A program made the translations under genes and the position numbers. This document shows positions 23,048 to 32,940 of a DNA stretch of 45,375 nucleotides, one piece after another (position 1 is the stretch's first letter; every line of letters starts with the position of its first letter). Source of the stretch: an uncultured Clostridia bacterium (GTDB lineage Bacteria > Bacillota > Clostridia > UBA1381); the NCBI GenBank assembly GCA_947585795.1, contig CANPXG010000014.1, forward strand, positions 1 to 45,375. The letters run 5' to 3'. The notes under the pieces were generated by a model. It was not told the DNA's origin. It was given only the letters and a program-made list of their open reading frames with translations, and made no database searches.

Positions 23048-26000
23048 ATGTACGAGAAGGTATCACCGAATCTTGACTTTGTGGAGAGAGAAAAAAAGAC
23101 GGTCAAGTTTTGGACGGACAACAAAATTTTTGAAAAAAGCGTCGAAAACCGTGAGGGCGGCGACGTTTACACGTTCTATGACGGTCCCCCGACCGCGAAC
23201 GGTAAGCCGCATATCGGTCACGTTCTGACGCGCGTAATAAAGGATATGATCCCGCGTTACCGCACGATGAAGGGCTGCAAGGTGCTCCGTAAGGCGGGTT
23301 GGGACACACACGGTCTGCCGGTCGAGCTCGAGGTCGAGAAAAAACTCGGTCTTGACGGTAAGGAGCAGATCGAGGAGTACGGTCTTGAGCCGTTTATAAA
23401 GGAATGTAAGGAGAGCGTTTGGAAGTACAAGGGTATGTGGGAGGATTTTTCCGGTACCGTCGGCTTTTGGGCGGATATGGACGATCCTTACGTGACGTAC
23501 CACAACAGCTTTATAGAGTCGGAGTGGTGGGCGCTAAAGCAAATTTGGGACAAAGGGCTTCTTTATAAGGGACACAAAATCGTCCCGTACTGCCCGCGCT
23601 GCGGTACGCCGCTTTCGTCGCACGAGGTCGCGCAGGGCTATAAGGACGTTAAGGAGCGAAGCGCGACGGCGAAGTTCGCCGTAAAGGGTGAGGATAACAC
23701 GTACTTCCTCGCGTGGACGACGACGCCTTGGACGCTGCCGTCGAACGTCGCGCTGTGCGTGAACCCGAACGAAACCTACGTTAAAATAAAGGTCGGGGAC
23801 GAGTATTACATTCTCGCGGAGGCGCTTGTCGAAGCGAATATCGAGGGCGAGTATGAGGTTTTGGAAAAGTATGTCGGTACCGACCTTGAATATAAGGAGT
23901 ACGAGCCGCTGTTCGCGTTCGCAAGTCCCAAGGAAAAGTGCTGGTATGTGACGTGCGACAACTACGTAACGCTTACGGACGGTACGGGTATAGTACACAT
24001 CGCGCCGGCGTTCGGTGAGGACGACTCGAACGTGGGCAGAAAGTACGGTCTGCCGTTCGTGCAGCTCGTGGACGGTAAGGGCGAAATGACAGCGGAAACG
24101 CCGTGGAAGGGTATGTTCTGTAAGGACGCGGATAAGGAGATATTAGTTGATCTCGATAAGCGCGGACTTCTGTTTAACGCGCCGAAGTTTGAGCATAGCT
24201 ACCCGTTCTGCTGGAGATGTGACACGCCGCTTATTTACTATGCGCGCGATACGTGGTTTATAAAGATGACGGCGGTCAAGGATGATTTGATAAGGAATAA
24301 TAAGACGATAAACTGGATACCGAAAACGATAGGTGAGGGACGTTTCGGCGCGTGGCTCGAAAACGTTCAGGATTGGGGTATAAGCCGTAACCGTTACTGG
24401 GGCACGCCGCTTAATATTTGGGAGTGTGAGTGCGGCTGCCGTCACGCGGTGGGTTCTATCGCGGAGCTTAAGGAAATGTCGGACAATTGTCCCGACGATA
24501 TAGAGCTGCACCGTCCGTATATCGACGCGGTGACGATAAAGTGTCCCGAGTGCGGTAAGGAGATGCACAGAGTATCGGAGGTTATAGACTGCTGGTTCGA
24601 CTCGGGCGCGATGCCGTTTGCGCAGTGGCATTATCCGTTTGAGAATAAGGAAATATTTGAGGAAAACTTTCCCGCCGACTTTATAAGTGAGGCGGTAGAT
24701 CAGACGCGCGGTTGGTTCTATTCGCTGCTCGCGGAGTCAACGCTTTTGTTTAACAAAGCGCCGTATAAGAATGTGATCGTGCTCGGTCTTGTGCAGGACG
24801 AAAACGGTCAGAAGATGTCGAAGTCGAAGGGTAACGCGGTGGATCCGTTCGACGCGCTCGAAAAGCACGGTGCGGACGCGATACGCTGGTATTTTTACTC
24901 GAACAGCGCGCCGTGGCTGCCGAATAAGTTCCACGACGGAGCCGTGTCGGAGGGTCAGCGTAAGTTTATGGGTACGCTGTGGAACACGTACGCGTTCTTT
25001 GTGCTGTACGCGAATATAGATAATTTTGACGCGACGAAGTATACGCTCGAGTATGATAAGCTGTCGGTAATGGATAAGTGGCTGTTGTCGAAGCTCAATA
25101 CGCTTGTGAAGACGGTGGATGAAAATCTTAATGATTACAAGATAACCGAAACGGCGCGTGCGCTCGATAATTTTGTGGATGAGCTGTCGAATTGGTACGT
25201 TCGCCGCAGCCGTGCGCGTTTCTGGGTCAAGGATATGCCGCAGGATAAAATCAACGCGTACATGACGCTGTATACCGCGCTTGTGACTGTGTGCAAGGCT
25301 GCCGCGCCGATGATTCCGTTTATGACCGAGGATATTTATCAGAACCTTGTGAGAAGTATAGATAAGAGTGCGCCGGAGAGTATACATTTGTGCGACTTCC
25401 CGACGTATGACGAAAAGCTTATAGATAAAGAGCTTGAGAAAAATATGGAGGAAGTGCTTGATATTGTCGTGCTCGGCAGAGCGTGCCGTAATACGGCGAA
25501 TATAAAGAACCGTCAGCCGATAGGTAAGATGTACGTTAAGGCGGAGTCGGAGCTTGACGGTTTCTATGTGGATATTATCGAGGACGAGCTGAATGTAAAG
25601 AGCGTCGAGTTTACGGACGATGTCGCGTCGTTTACGTCGTACAGCTTTAAGCCGCAGCTTAAAACGCTCGGCAGACGTTTCGGTAAGAATATAAACGCGG
25701 TGCGTGAGATTTTGGCGAACATTGACGGTAATGCGGCTATGGCGGAGATCAAAAATACAGGTAAGCTGACGATAGAGGTCGCGGGCGTGAAGGAGGAGCT
25801 TGGTGAGGAGGACTTGCTTATAGAAACGGCGCAGACCGAAGGGTTTGAGTCGAACAGCGATTACGGAGTGACGGTCGTTCTCGATACCAATCTTACGCCG
25901 GAGCTTATCGAGGAGGGCTTTGTCAGAGAGATCATCTCGAAGGTGCAGACGATGAGAAAGGATTCCGGCTTCGAGGTAATGGATCATATTAAATTGAGCT

Positions 26001-26161
26001 GTGAGGGTAACGCGAAAATCGCGGAAATTATGTCAAAGAACGCTGACGTGATAAAGGATGAAACGCTTGCGGACGAGCTTGACACGGCGGCTGCAGAAGG
26101 TAACGCGAAAGAGTGGAACATTAACGGCGAAAACGTGAAGTTGGGCGTTAAAAAGCTGTAA
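23048..26161 (+). CDS. ileS: Isoleucyl-tRNA synthetase
   Basis: 1037 residues. Class I synthetase charging tRNA-Ile, with an editing domain. HIGH at 55-58 (GKPHIGHVL) and KMSKS at 589-593 (QKMSKSKGNAVDPF); CPRCGTPLSSHEVAQGY in the insert region. At 1037 residues and without the C-terminal Cys zinc motif of the short bacterial form, it fits the longer eukaryote-like IleRS type 2, a group often less sensitive to mupirocin (family knowledge, not shown here). Site GGGAGGA before ATG 23048. It is the presumed target of the T-box at 21780. cbiD starts 7 nt after its stop. Confidence 0.97.
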   Translation: MYEKVSPNLDFVEREKKTVKFWTDNKIFEKSVENREGGDVYTFYDGPPTANGKPHIGHVLTRVIKDMIPRYRTMKGCKVLRKAGWDTHGLPVELEVEKKLGLDGKEQIEEYGLEPFIKECKESVWKYKGMWEDFSGTVGFWADMDDPYVTYHNSFIESEWWALKQIWDKGLLYKGHKIVPYCPRCGTPLSSHEVAQGYKDVKERSATAKFAVKGEDNTYFLAWTTTPWTLPSNVALCVNPNETYVKIKVGDEYYILAEALVEANIEGEYEVLEKYVGTDLEYKEYEPLFAFASPKEKCWYVTCDNYVTLTDGTGIVHIAPAFGEDDSNVGRKYGLPFVQLVDGKGEMTAETPWKGMFCKDADKEILVDLDKRGLLFNAPKFEHSYPFCWRCDTPLIYYARDTWFIKMTAVKDDLIRNNKTINWIPKTIGEGRFGAWLENVQDWGISRNRYWGTPLNIWECECGCRHAVGSIAELKEMSDNCPDDIELHRPYIDAVTIKCPECGKEMHRVSEVIDCWFDSGAMPFAQWHYPFENKEIFEENFPADFISEAVDQTRGWFYSLLAESTLLFNKAPYKNVIVLGLVQDENGQKMSKSKGNAVDPFDALEKHGADAIRWYFYSNSAPWLPNKFHDGAVSEGQRKFMGTLWNTYAFFVLYANIDNFDATKYTLEYDKLSVMDKWLLSKLNTLVKTVDENLNDYKITETARALDNFVDELSNWYVRRSRARFWVKDMPQDKINAYMTLYTALVTVCKAAAPMIPFMTEDIYQNLVRSIDKSAPESIHLCDFPTYDEKLIDKELEKNMEEVLDIVVLGRACRNTANIKNRQPIGKMYVKAESELDGFYVDIIEDELNVKSVEFTDDVASFTSYSFKPQLKTLGRRFGKNINAVREILANIDGNAAMAEIKNTGKLTIEVAGVKEELGEEDLLIETAQTEGFESNSDYGVTVVLDTNLTPELIEEGFVREIISKVQTMRKDSGFEVMDHIKLSCEGNAKIAEIMSKNADVIKDETLADELDTAAAEGNAKEWNINGENVKLGVKKL

Positions 26162-26168
26162 AAAGGGC

Positions 26169-27236
26169 ATGAAAAGCGCAAAATTTTTAAAAAAAGGTAT
26201 AACGACCGGTACCTGCGCCGCAGCTGCGGCAAAGGCTGCCGCTATATATCTTGCCACGGGTGAAAAGGTGAAAAACGTGACAGTGACGCTGCCTTCGGGC
26301 TATTGCGTGAGCGTTGACACAGAGAAGGTCGAGATGGCGGGTGACGCTGTAGCCGCGTCGGTAATCAAGTACAGCGGCGACGATCCCGATATTACCGACG
26401 GCGTAACCGTATGCGCGTCCCTTACCAAAACCGACGGCGCGATCACGATAGACGGCGGTGAAGGCGTGGGGCGCGTCACGAAGGACGGGCTTGACCGCGC
26501 GGTCGGCGAGGCGGCGATAAACAGCGTGCCGCGCGCGATGATACGCGATGCGGTGGCGGAGGCTTTGTCCGAGTGCGATTTTGGCGCGGACATTGTAATT
26601 TCCGTGCCGAACGGTGAAGAAATCGCGAAAAAAACGTTTAATCCGCGTCTTGGTATCGAGGGCGGTATATCAATACTCGGCACAAGCGGTATCGTCGAGC
26701 CGATGAGCCAAAAGGCGCTCACCGACACGATTTATCTTGAGCTTAAAACGGCGCGCGCCGAAGGGCGCAAGGTTGCCGTGATCGTTCCCGGAAATTACGG
26801 CGCGGATTTCGCGCTTAAGGAGTTTGGCATACAGAAAACCGTTCAGTGCAGCAACTTTATCGGCGACGCGCTCGATTACGCGTCCGACCTCGGTTTCACA
26901 GGCGTGCTCGTAATATCGCATATGGGTAAGCTCGTGAAGCTCGGAAGCGGTATTATGAACACTCATTCCGCTTATGCGGACGGGCGCATGGAAACGCTTG
27001 CGCTGTGCGCCGCTTTGGCGGGCGTTAGGGATTTTCAAAAAATACTCGACTGCCCGACGACGGACGCGGCGTATGAGCTTGTAAGGGACACTAAAACCAT
27101 AGCGGTGCTTATGGACAGGATAGATATGTATTTAAAGCGGCGCGTAAATTTAAAAACGGCGGCGGTAATGTTTTCAAACAAGTACGGACTGATAGGGAAA
27201 ACGAAGGACGCGGACGCGCTTTTGAGGGAGATATAA
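26169..27236 (+). CDS. cbiD: Cobalt-precorrin-5B C1-methyltransferase CbiD
   Basis: 355 residues. It methylates C1 in the anaerobic cobalamin pathway. Family start KKGITTGTCAAAAAKAAAIYL, then GGEGVGRVTKDGL, NPRLGIEGGISILGTSGIVEP and the C-terminal GKLVKLGSGIMNTHSAYADG region in parts. It is the first gene of the cobalamin run, only 7 nt after ileS; the AAAAAGGGC before its ATG serves as a modest ribosome-binding site. No separate promoter or cobalamin riboswitch is visible. Confidence 0.96.
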   Translation: MKSAKFLKKGITTGTCAAAAAKAAAIYLATGEKVKNVTVTLPSGYCVSVDTEKVEMAGDAVAASVIKYSGDDPDITDGVTVCASLTKTDGAITIDGGEGVGRVTKDGLDRAVGEAAINSVPRAMIRDAVAEALSECDFGADIVISVPNGEEIAKKTFNPRLGIEGGISILGTSGIVEPMSQKALTDTIYLELKTARAEGRKVAVIVPGNYGADFALKEFGIQKTVQCSNFIGDALDYASDLGFTGVLVISHMGKLVKLGSGIMNTHSAYADGRMETLALCAALAGVRDFQKILDCPTTDAAYELVRDTKTIAVLMDRIDMYLKRRVNLKTAAVMFSNKYGLIGKTKDADALLREI

Positions 27237-27986
27237 ATGGTACATTTTGTAGGCGCGGGAAGCGGCGCGGCGGATCTTATAACGCTGCGCGGACATAAGC
27301 TTTTGAGTGAGGCGGATATAATCATATACGCCGGCTCGCTCGTAAATCCGAAGCTTCTCGATGCGGCGAAAGCGGGCGCTGAAATTTACGACAGCTCCGA
27401 GATGCACCTCGGTGAAATAATCGAAGTAATGAAACAGGGGGACACTAAAAATGTCGTCAGACTTCAAACGGGCGACCTGTCGATTTACGGCGCTTTGCGC
27501 GAGCAGACGGATGCGCTCGACTTACTTGGCATCGAATACGACGTGTGTCCCGGAGTGTCGTCGTTTTGCGGCGCGGCTTCGTCGCTTCGCACGGAGTACA
27601 CGGTTCCCGGCGCGTCGCAGACAGTCATAATAACGCGCATGGAGGGTAAGACCTCTGTGCCGGAGCGTGAAAAAATACGCTCGCTCGCCTCTCACGGCGC
27701 GTCGATGGTGATCTTTCTGTCAGCGTCGATGACGGACAAGCTCTCGAAAGAGCTTATCGCGGGCGGTTACGGTAGGGACACTAAAGCCGCGATCGTGTAC
27801 AAGGCGACATGGGACGATGAAAAGGTGATGCGCTGTACCGTGGGGACACTAAACGAAACAGCTCTGAAAAACAACATAACAAAGACGGCGCTTATCGTCG
27901 TGGGTGATTTTTTGGACGGCGAATACTTGCCGTCGCGTCTTTACGATAAGACGTTTACGACCGAGTTTCGGAGGGGAACGGAATGA
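27237..27986 (+). CDS. cbiF: Cobalt-precorrin-4 C11-methyltransferase CbiF
   Basis: 249 residues, tetrapyrrole methylase fold. Signatures VHFVGAGSGAADLITLRG (2-19), YAGSLVNPKLL, the RLQTGDLSIYGALREQ SAM loop and VCPGVSSF. It methylates C11 of cobalt-precorrin-4. Its ATG directly follows the cbiD stop, and its own stop overlaps cbiG (ATGA). It contains three copies of the GGGACACTAAA motif. Confidence 0.96.
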   Translation: MVHFVGAGSGAADLITLRGHKLLSEADIIIYAGSLVNPKLLDAAKAGAEIYDSSEMHLGEIIEVMKQGDTKNVVRLQTGDLSIYGALREQTDALDLLGIEYDVCPGVSSFCGAASSLRTEYTVPGASQTVIITRMEGKTSVPEREKIRSLASHGASMVIFLSASMTDKLSKELIAGGYGRDTKAAIVYKATWDDEKVMRCTVGTLNETALKNNITKTALIVVGDFLDGEYLPSRLYDKTFTTEFRRGTE

Positions 27987-28987
27987 AAATTGCGGTAATC
28001 GCGTTTACGCGCGCGGGCGCGGAGAGAGCCGAAGTGCTTGTAAAATCGCTCGGCGCGGACGGATTTTTGCCGCGAAGGTACCGCGTGGAAAATTTTACGT
28101 GCTTTGACGCGCTTTCGGACATCACCGCCGCGCTTTGGGAAAAGTACGGCGCGCTTGTTTTTCTCGGCGCGTGCGGTATCGCGGTGCGGGCGATCGCGCC
28201 GTATATAGAGGATAAAGCGCGCGACCGCGCCGTGCTGGTAATGGATGAAAAGGGGAAGTTTTGTGTCCCCATACTGTCGGGACATTTGGGCGGCGCGAAC
28301 GCGCTCGCGAGAAAAATCGCGGATATTACGGGCGCGCAGGCGGTCATTACGACCGCGACCGACATTAACGGCGCGTTCGCCGTTGACGTTTTTGCGGCGG
28401 CGAACCATCTTCATATTAGGGACACTAAACTGATAAAGGAAATATCGTCGCGCGTGCTGCGCGGTGAGAAGATAGGGCTTGTAAGCGACTTTGAGCTTTT
28501 AAACGTTCCCGACTGTTTTGCAAAAAACGCCGAGGCGGGTATTTGCATAAGTGCGGAGGATAAAAAACCGTTTGAGGTCACGTTAAATCTTGTGCCGAAA
28601 ACTGTCGTTGTCGGTATCGGCTGCAAAAGAAACGCCCAAAACGTGACGGAAACCGTCGAGGAGTTTCTGCGTGAAAACGGCGTGAATACGGATATGCTGT
28701 GCGCTGCGGCGACCGTTGACGTAAAGAAAAATGAAAGGGGTATACTCGATTTTTGCGAAAGGTATTCGCTGCCTCTTCTCACGTTCACGGCGGACGAGCT
28801 TAACGCGGCGCGGGGCGAGTTCGGCGCGTCGGAGTTTGTGAAAAAAACGGTCGGCACGGACAACGTGTGCGAGAGAGCAGTGTGCGCGGCGGGCGCTAAA
28901 ATAACAGTCGGGAAAACTGTGAAGAACAAAATCACGTTGGCGCTCGGTGAGAGAAAAGCGGAAATTGATTTTAGTAGGGGACAGTAA
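27983..28987 (+). CDS. cbiG: Cobalt-precorrin-5A hydrolase CbiG
   Basis: 334 residues. It opens the delta-lactone of cobalt-precorrin-5A and releases acetaldehyde, a step specific to the anaerobic route. Two parts are visible: the N-terminal CbiG domain with FLGACGIAVRAIAPYIEDK and VPILSGHLGGANALAR, and the C-terminal CobE-like domain with VVVGIGCKRNA and ERYSLPLLTFTADEL. Its stop codon lies inside a GGGACAGTAAA copy at 28978. Confidence 0.95.
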   Translation: MKIAVIAFTRAGAERAEVLVKSLGADGFLPRRYRVENFTCFDALSDITAALWEKYGALVFLGACGIAVRAIAPYIEDKARDRAVLVMDEKGKFCVPILSGHLGGANALARKIADITGAQAVITTATDINGAFAVDVFAAANHLHIRDTKLIKEISSRVLRGEKIGLVSDFELLNVPDCFAKNAEAGICISAEDKKPFEVTLNLVPKTVVVGIGCKRNAQNVTETVEEFLRENGVNTDMLCAAATVDVKKNERGILDFCERYSLPLLTFTADELNAARGEFGASEFVKKTVGTDNVCERAVCAAGAKITVGKTVKNKITLALGERKAEIDFSRGQ

Positions 28988-29004
28988 ATCGGAGGGACAG
29001 TAAA

Positions 29005-29733
29005 ATGAAGCTTTACGTTGTCGGAATAGGCGCGGGAGGCGGCGACGGTATGACGCTCGAGGCGAAAAAGACGCTTGAAAACGTGCAGGTGATCGTCGGT
29101 TACACCGTTTACGCGGAGCTTGTCAGAAAAATCTTTCCCGACAAAGAATATTTTACGTCACCGATGAAAGAGGAGGCGCGGCGCGTGCGTAAAGCGGTGG
29201 AAATGAGCGCGTCGGGCAAGAGGACGGCGATCGTCTGCAGCGGTGACGCGGGCGTGTACGGGATGGCTTCGCTCGCGCACGAAATCGCGGCGGAGTATGA
29301 AAACGTCGAGGTGTGTTCGGTAGCGGGCGTGAGCGCGATGTTAAGCGGCGGGGCGCTCGTCGGAGCGCCGCTGGGACACGACTTTGCCGTGATAAGTCTT
29401 AGCGATCTGTTGATTCCGTGGGAGGTAATTGAAAAGCGCGTGCTTCTCGCCGCCGAGGCGGATATGGTGATATGTCTTTATAATCCGTCGAGCCGCGCAA
29501 GGCGCGGTCATCTTGCGAAAGCGTGCGACGCGGCAGGACATTTCCGGGACAGTAAAACTGTGTGCGCGGCGGCGAAAAATGTAGGGCGTGAGGGCGAAGA
29601 GTACAGCGTTATGACGCTTGCGGAGCTTAGAGAATACGACGCGGATATGTTCACGACGGTGTTTATAGGGAGCTCCGCGTCGAAGATCGTAAACGGGAAA
29701 ATGGTAACACCGAGAGGGTATAAAAATGTATGA
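29005..29733 (+). CDS. cbiH: Precorrin-3B / cobalt-factor III C17-methyltransferase CbiH
   Basis: 242 residues, tetrapyrrole methylase. LYVVGIGAGGGDGMTLEA (3-20), VIVGYTVYAELV, the SAM loop CSGDAGVYGMASL and VAGVSAMLSGGALVGAPLGHDF. It methylates C17 with ring contraction. The ribosome-binding site is GGAGGGACAGTAAA directly before ATG, so a copy of the GGGACAGTAAA motif forms the translation start region. Confidence 0.96.
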   Translation: MKLYVVGIGAGGGDGMTLEAKKTLENVQVIVGYTVYAELVRKIFPDKEYFTSPMKEEARRVRKAVEMSASGKRTAIVCSGDAGVYGMASLAHEIAAEYENVEVCSVAGVSAMLSGGALVGAPLGHDFAVISLSDLLIPWEVIEKRVLLAAEADMVICLYNPSSRARRGHLAKACDAAGHFRDSKTVCAAAKNVGREGEEYSVMTLAELREYDADMFTTVFIGSSASKIVNGKMVTPRGYKNV

Positions 29734-30445
29734 CGTTATACTGTTCGGCGGCACGTATGAGGGACACAAAATCGCCGATTTTTTGGTAAGAGAAAAAATC
29801 AGTCACGCGGTCTGCGTCGCGACGGAGTACGGCGCGAGTTTGCTTCAGGGCGCGAACGTCAGGACGGGGCGTATGACGGAGGACGAGATGCGCGTGTTTT
29901 TCCGTGAGGAAAACGCGAGGATAGTCGTTGACGCGACGCATCCGTACGCGTCCGAGGTCACGCGGAATATTAAGGCGGCGTGCGAGTGCAGGTATATCCG
30001 CGTGCTGCGCGGCGACGACGCCAAGACGGGGACGCGGTTTAAAAATACGGCGGACGCTGTGCGGTATTTGGAAAAAAGGCGCGGGAATGTGTTCATAACG
30101 ACGGGAGCGAAGGAGATAAGCGAGTTTTCGCCGATTCGCGAAAGGAGCTACGCGCGGGTGCTGCCGTCGGAAGAGTCGCTTGCGCTGTGCCGCGCGGCGG
30201 GGTTTGGTATGTCGAGGGTGATATGTATGCAGGGACCGTTTTCAAAGGAGCTGAACGCGGCGATTTTGAGGGAGTACGACATAAAATTTCTCGTCACGAA
30301 AAGTGCCGGTAAAAACGGCGGGTTTAAAGAAAAAGCGGACGCGGCGGCGGAGGCGGGCGCGGAGCTTATCGTCATAGACAGACCGCAAAGCGAGGACGGA
30401 GTGACGCTCGAGGAAGCGGAAAATCTTATTTTGGAGTGGTTGTAA
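29726..30445 (+). CDS. cbiJ: Precorrin-6A reductase CbiJ/CobK
   Basis: 239 residues. NAD(P)H-dependent reduction of (cobalt-)precorrin-6A. N-terminal YDVILFGGTYEGHKIADFL, VDATHPYASEVTRNI and ITTGAKEISEF are typical. It overlaps cbiH by 8 nt. It may be slightly shorter than some homologues but looks complete to LVTKSAGKNGGFKEKADAA. Confidence 0.94.
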   Translation: MYDVILFGGTYEGHKIADFLVREKISHAVCVATEYGASLLQGANVRTGRMTEDEMRVFFREENARIVVDATHPYASEVTRNIKAACECRYIRVLRGDDAKTGTRFKNTADAVRYLEKRRGNVFITTGAKEISEFSPIRERSYARVLPSEESLALCRAAGFGMSRVICMQGPFSKELNAAILREYDIKFLVTKSAGKNGGFKEKADAAAEAGAELIVIDRPQSEDGVTLEEAENLILEWL

Positions 30446-30446
30446 T

Positions 30447-31601
30447 ATGAACGTTTTTATCGTCAGCGCGGGTATGGGGGACAGTAAAACTCTTACCTGC
30501 GATGCAGCGGAAAAAATTAAAAATGCTGATATTATAATCGGTGCAAAGCGCGTGGCAGAGCCGTATGCGAAGGACGGCGCTCGCGTGTTTTTCGAGTACG
30601 AGGCGGACAAGATCGCGCGTATTTTGAGTGAAAATCCGTGTGAGAGCGCGTGCGTGCTGTTTTCGGGTGACGCGTCGTTTTACAGCGGCGCGGCGAAGCT
30701 TTTGGAAATTTACCCCGACGCGGTCGTGTACGCGGGAGTAAGCTGTGTTTCGTATTTTTGTTCGAGGATAAAGATGAGCTTTGACGATATGAATATCGTG
30801 AGTGCGCATGGGCGTGTGTGCAATATCGCGAGCGAGGTGCGGGGACACAAAAAAACGTTTGTGCTCACGGGTGAAAACCCGTGCGGGAGGCTGTGTGATC
30901 ACGGGCTCTCGGACGCGGTCGTGTATATTGGTGAAAACCTTTCTTACGGGAATGAAAAAATAACGCGCGGTACGGCGGCGGAACTTAGGGACATAAAAAT
31001 CGCGCCGCTTAGCGTGGCGGTAATAATAAACGAAAGGTACGACGACCGCGTGAGAATAGGTATAGACGACGGTGAATTTATTCGCGCGTCGGTTCCGATG
31101 ACGAAGTCGGCTGTGCGCGCGGTGAGCGTGTCAAAGCTTGAGATAAAGCCCGATGACATTTGTTTTGATATAGGTTCCGGTACGGGTTCGGTGAGCGTCG
31201 AAATGGCGCTTTTGTGCCCGAAGGGGAAGGTGTACGCGGTGGAAAAAAACGGTGAAGCGTGTGACCTTACCGCGAAAAATGCGGTAAAGTTTATGGCGGA
31301 CAACGTGGAGGTAGTGCACGGTGAGGCGCCGTCGGCGCTTATGTCGCTTCCGCGCGCGGACAAGGTGTTTATCGGCGGAGCGTCGGGGAATATACGAGCC
31401 GTGCTTGCGTCGTGCGGCGCGGAGCGCGTCGTTATAAACGCGGTGACGCTCGAAACACTTAACGAGGCGCTTGACGCGCTCGGTGAGATGAAATATTTAT
31501 GTGAAATCGTGCAGATAAACGCGGCGTGCGCGGAAAATGTCGCCGGTCACACCATGATGAAGGCGCAAAATCCCGTGTTTGTGATAACGGGAGTAAAGTG
31601 A
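30447..31601 (+). CDS. cbiET: Fused precorrin-6Y methyltransferase/decarboxylase CbiE-CbiT
   Basis: 384 residues. The first half (about 1-195) is the CbiE tetrapyrrole methylase (SAGMGDSKTLTCDA, VLFSGDASFYSGAAKLL), acting at C5. The second half (about 200-384) is CbiT, a class I methyltransferase (DICFDIGSGTGSVSVEMALL), which methylates C15 and decarboxylates the C12 acetate. The fusion corresponds to CobL. It follows cbiJ with a 1-nt gap. Confidence 0.96.
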   Translation: MNVFIVSAGMGDSKTLTCDAAEKIKNADIIIGAKRVAEPYAKDGARVFFEYEADKIARILSENPCESACVLFSGDASFYSGAAKLLEIYPDAVVYAGVSCVSYFCSRIKMSFDDMNIVSAHGRVCNIASEVRGHKKTFVLTGENPCGRLCDHGLSDAVVYIGENLSYGNEKITRGTAAELRDIKIAPLSVAVIINERYDDRVRIGIDDGEFIRASVPMTKSAVRAVSVSKLEIKPDDICFDIGSGTGSVSVEMALLCPKGKVYAVEKNGEACDLTAKNAVKFMADNVEVVHGEAPSALMSLPRADKVFIGGASGNIRAVLASCGAERVVINAVTLETLNEALDALGEMKYLCEIVQINAACAENVAGHTMMKAQNPVFVITGVK

Positions 31602-31614
31602 GGGGGAGGACGCG

Positions 31615-32940
31615 TTGAAACGGATAATGTTCGCCGGTACGGGCAGCGGGTGCGGTAAGACTACTGTCACGTGCGCCGTTTTGCAGGCGCTTAAGGACAG
31701 GGGGATAAACGTTTCGTCCTTTAAGTGCGGACCGGATTATATCGATCCCATGTTCCATAAGACCGTTATCGGCGCGGACGCGCATAATCTCGACAGTTAT
31801 CTTATGACAGACGATACGATACGTTATCTTTTACATAAAAACGGCGGCGAAATATCCGTTATCGAGGGTGTCATGGGGTTTTACGACGGCTTTATGTCGG
31901 GCGATGAGGGAAGCTCGCGCGAGCTGTCGCAAATTACCGACACGGGCGTGATACTCGTCGTAAACTGCGCCGGTATGAGCCGTTCGGCGGCGGCGGTCGT
32001 GAAGGGGTTTAAGGAGTTTGGGCAAAACAACATCGTCGGCGTGATTTTTAATAATTTGCCCGAAAGGCTGTACGGCGCTTTGGCGGCGCAAGTGCGTGAA
32101 ATAGGCGTGGAGCCGCTTGGTTTTTTGCCGCGCGTGAGTGAGGCGAAAATAGACAGTAGGCGGTTGGGGCTTATTACGGCGGCGGAAATTACCGACCTTC
32201 GCGAAAAGCTTCGCGTGCTCGCCGATCATGCGCGGCGGTTTATCGATATTGACCGTATTTTGGAGATAGCCGAGCGCGCGGATATAAGCGTAAACGCGCC
32301 CGTTATAAATAAAACGGCGGACGTGACGGTCGCGGTCGCGCGTGACAGGGCATTTTGCTTTTGCTACGACGATAACCTTGAGCTGCTGCGAAGCATGGGC
32401 GCGCGCATAGTCGAGTTCAGTCCGCTTGCGAACGACGGCGTGCCCGACTGCGACGGGCTTATTCTCTGCGGCGGTTACCCGGAGCTTTACGCCGATATTC
32501 TTGAAAAAAATACCGTTACGCTTGGCGGCGTAAGGGAAAAAATAGCGGACGGCGCTCCGTGTATCGCGGAGTGCGGTGGGTTTATGTATTTGCACGATTT
32601 TTTGGATACGGGTGAAAAAACTTATAAAATGGCGGGAGTAATAAGCGGCACGTGCCGCCAAACAAACTCGCTCCGTCATTTCGGTTATATGGAAATGACG
32701 GCGCGCGCCGACAATATATTGTGTAAAAAGGGACACAAGATCCGCGCCCGCGAATTTCATTACTTTGAAAGCGACGCTCCCGTTTCCGATTTTACAGCGC
32801 AAAAAGGGGACACTAAATGGGACTGCGCCCGCGCGAGTAAAAATTTGTTCGCGTCGTTCGCGCATCTGCATTTTTACTCGGATATAAGCATTGCCGAAAA
32901 TTTTATAAAAAGCTGTGAGGAATACAAATGTACAAGATAA
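31615..32940 (+). CDS. cbiA: Cobyrinate a,c-diamide synthase CbiA
   Basis: 441 residues. ATP- and glutamine-dependent amidation of the a and c side chains. P-loop GTGSGCGKTT (7-16), CGPDYIDPMFH, and the C-terminal glutaminase domain with nucleophile Cys in IAECGGFMYL. The start is TTG 31615 behind AGGGGGAGGA at a good distance. It ends 13 nt inside cobT. Confidence 0.95.
   Translation: MKRIMFAGTGSGCGKTTVTCAVLQALKDRGINVSSFKCGPDYIDPMFHKTVIGADAHNLDSYLMTDDTIRYLLHKNGGEISVIEGVMGFYDGFMSGDEGSSRELSQITDTGVILVVNCAGMSRSAAAVVKGFKEFGQNNIVGVIFNNLPERLYGALAAQVREIGVEPLGFLPRVSEAKIDSRRLGLITAAEITDLREKLRVLADHARRFIDIDRILEIAERADISVNAPVINKTADVTVAVARDRAFCFCYDDNLELLRSMGARIVEFSPLANDGVPDCDGLILCGGYPELYADILEKNTVTLGGVREKIADGAPCIAECGGFMYLHDFLDTGEKTYKMAGVISGTCRQTNSLRHFGYMEMTARADNILCKKGHKIRAREFHYFESDAPVSDFTAQKGDTKWDCARASKNLFASFAHLHFYSDISIAENFIKSCEEYKCTR

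Noticed and set aside
26100-26169. Cobalamin riboswitch before cbiD
   Set aside because: Only 7 nt separate ileS and cbiD, and no riboswitch core was seen in the ileS 3' end by eye.
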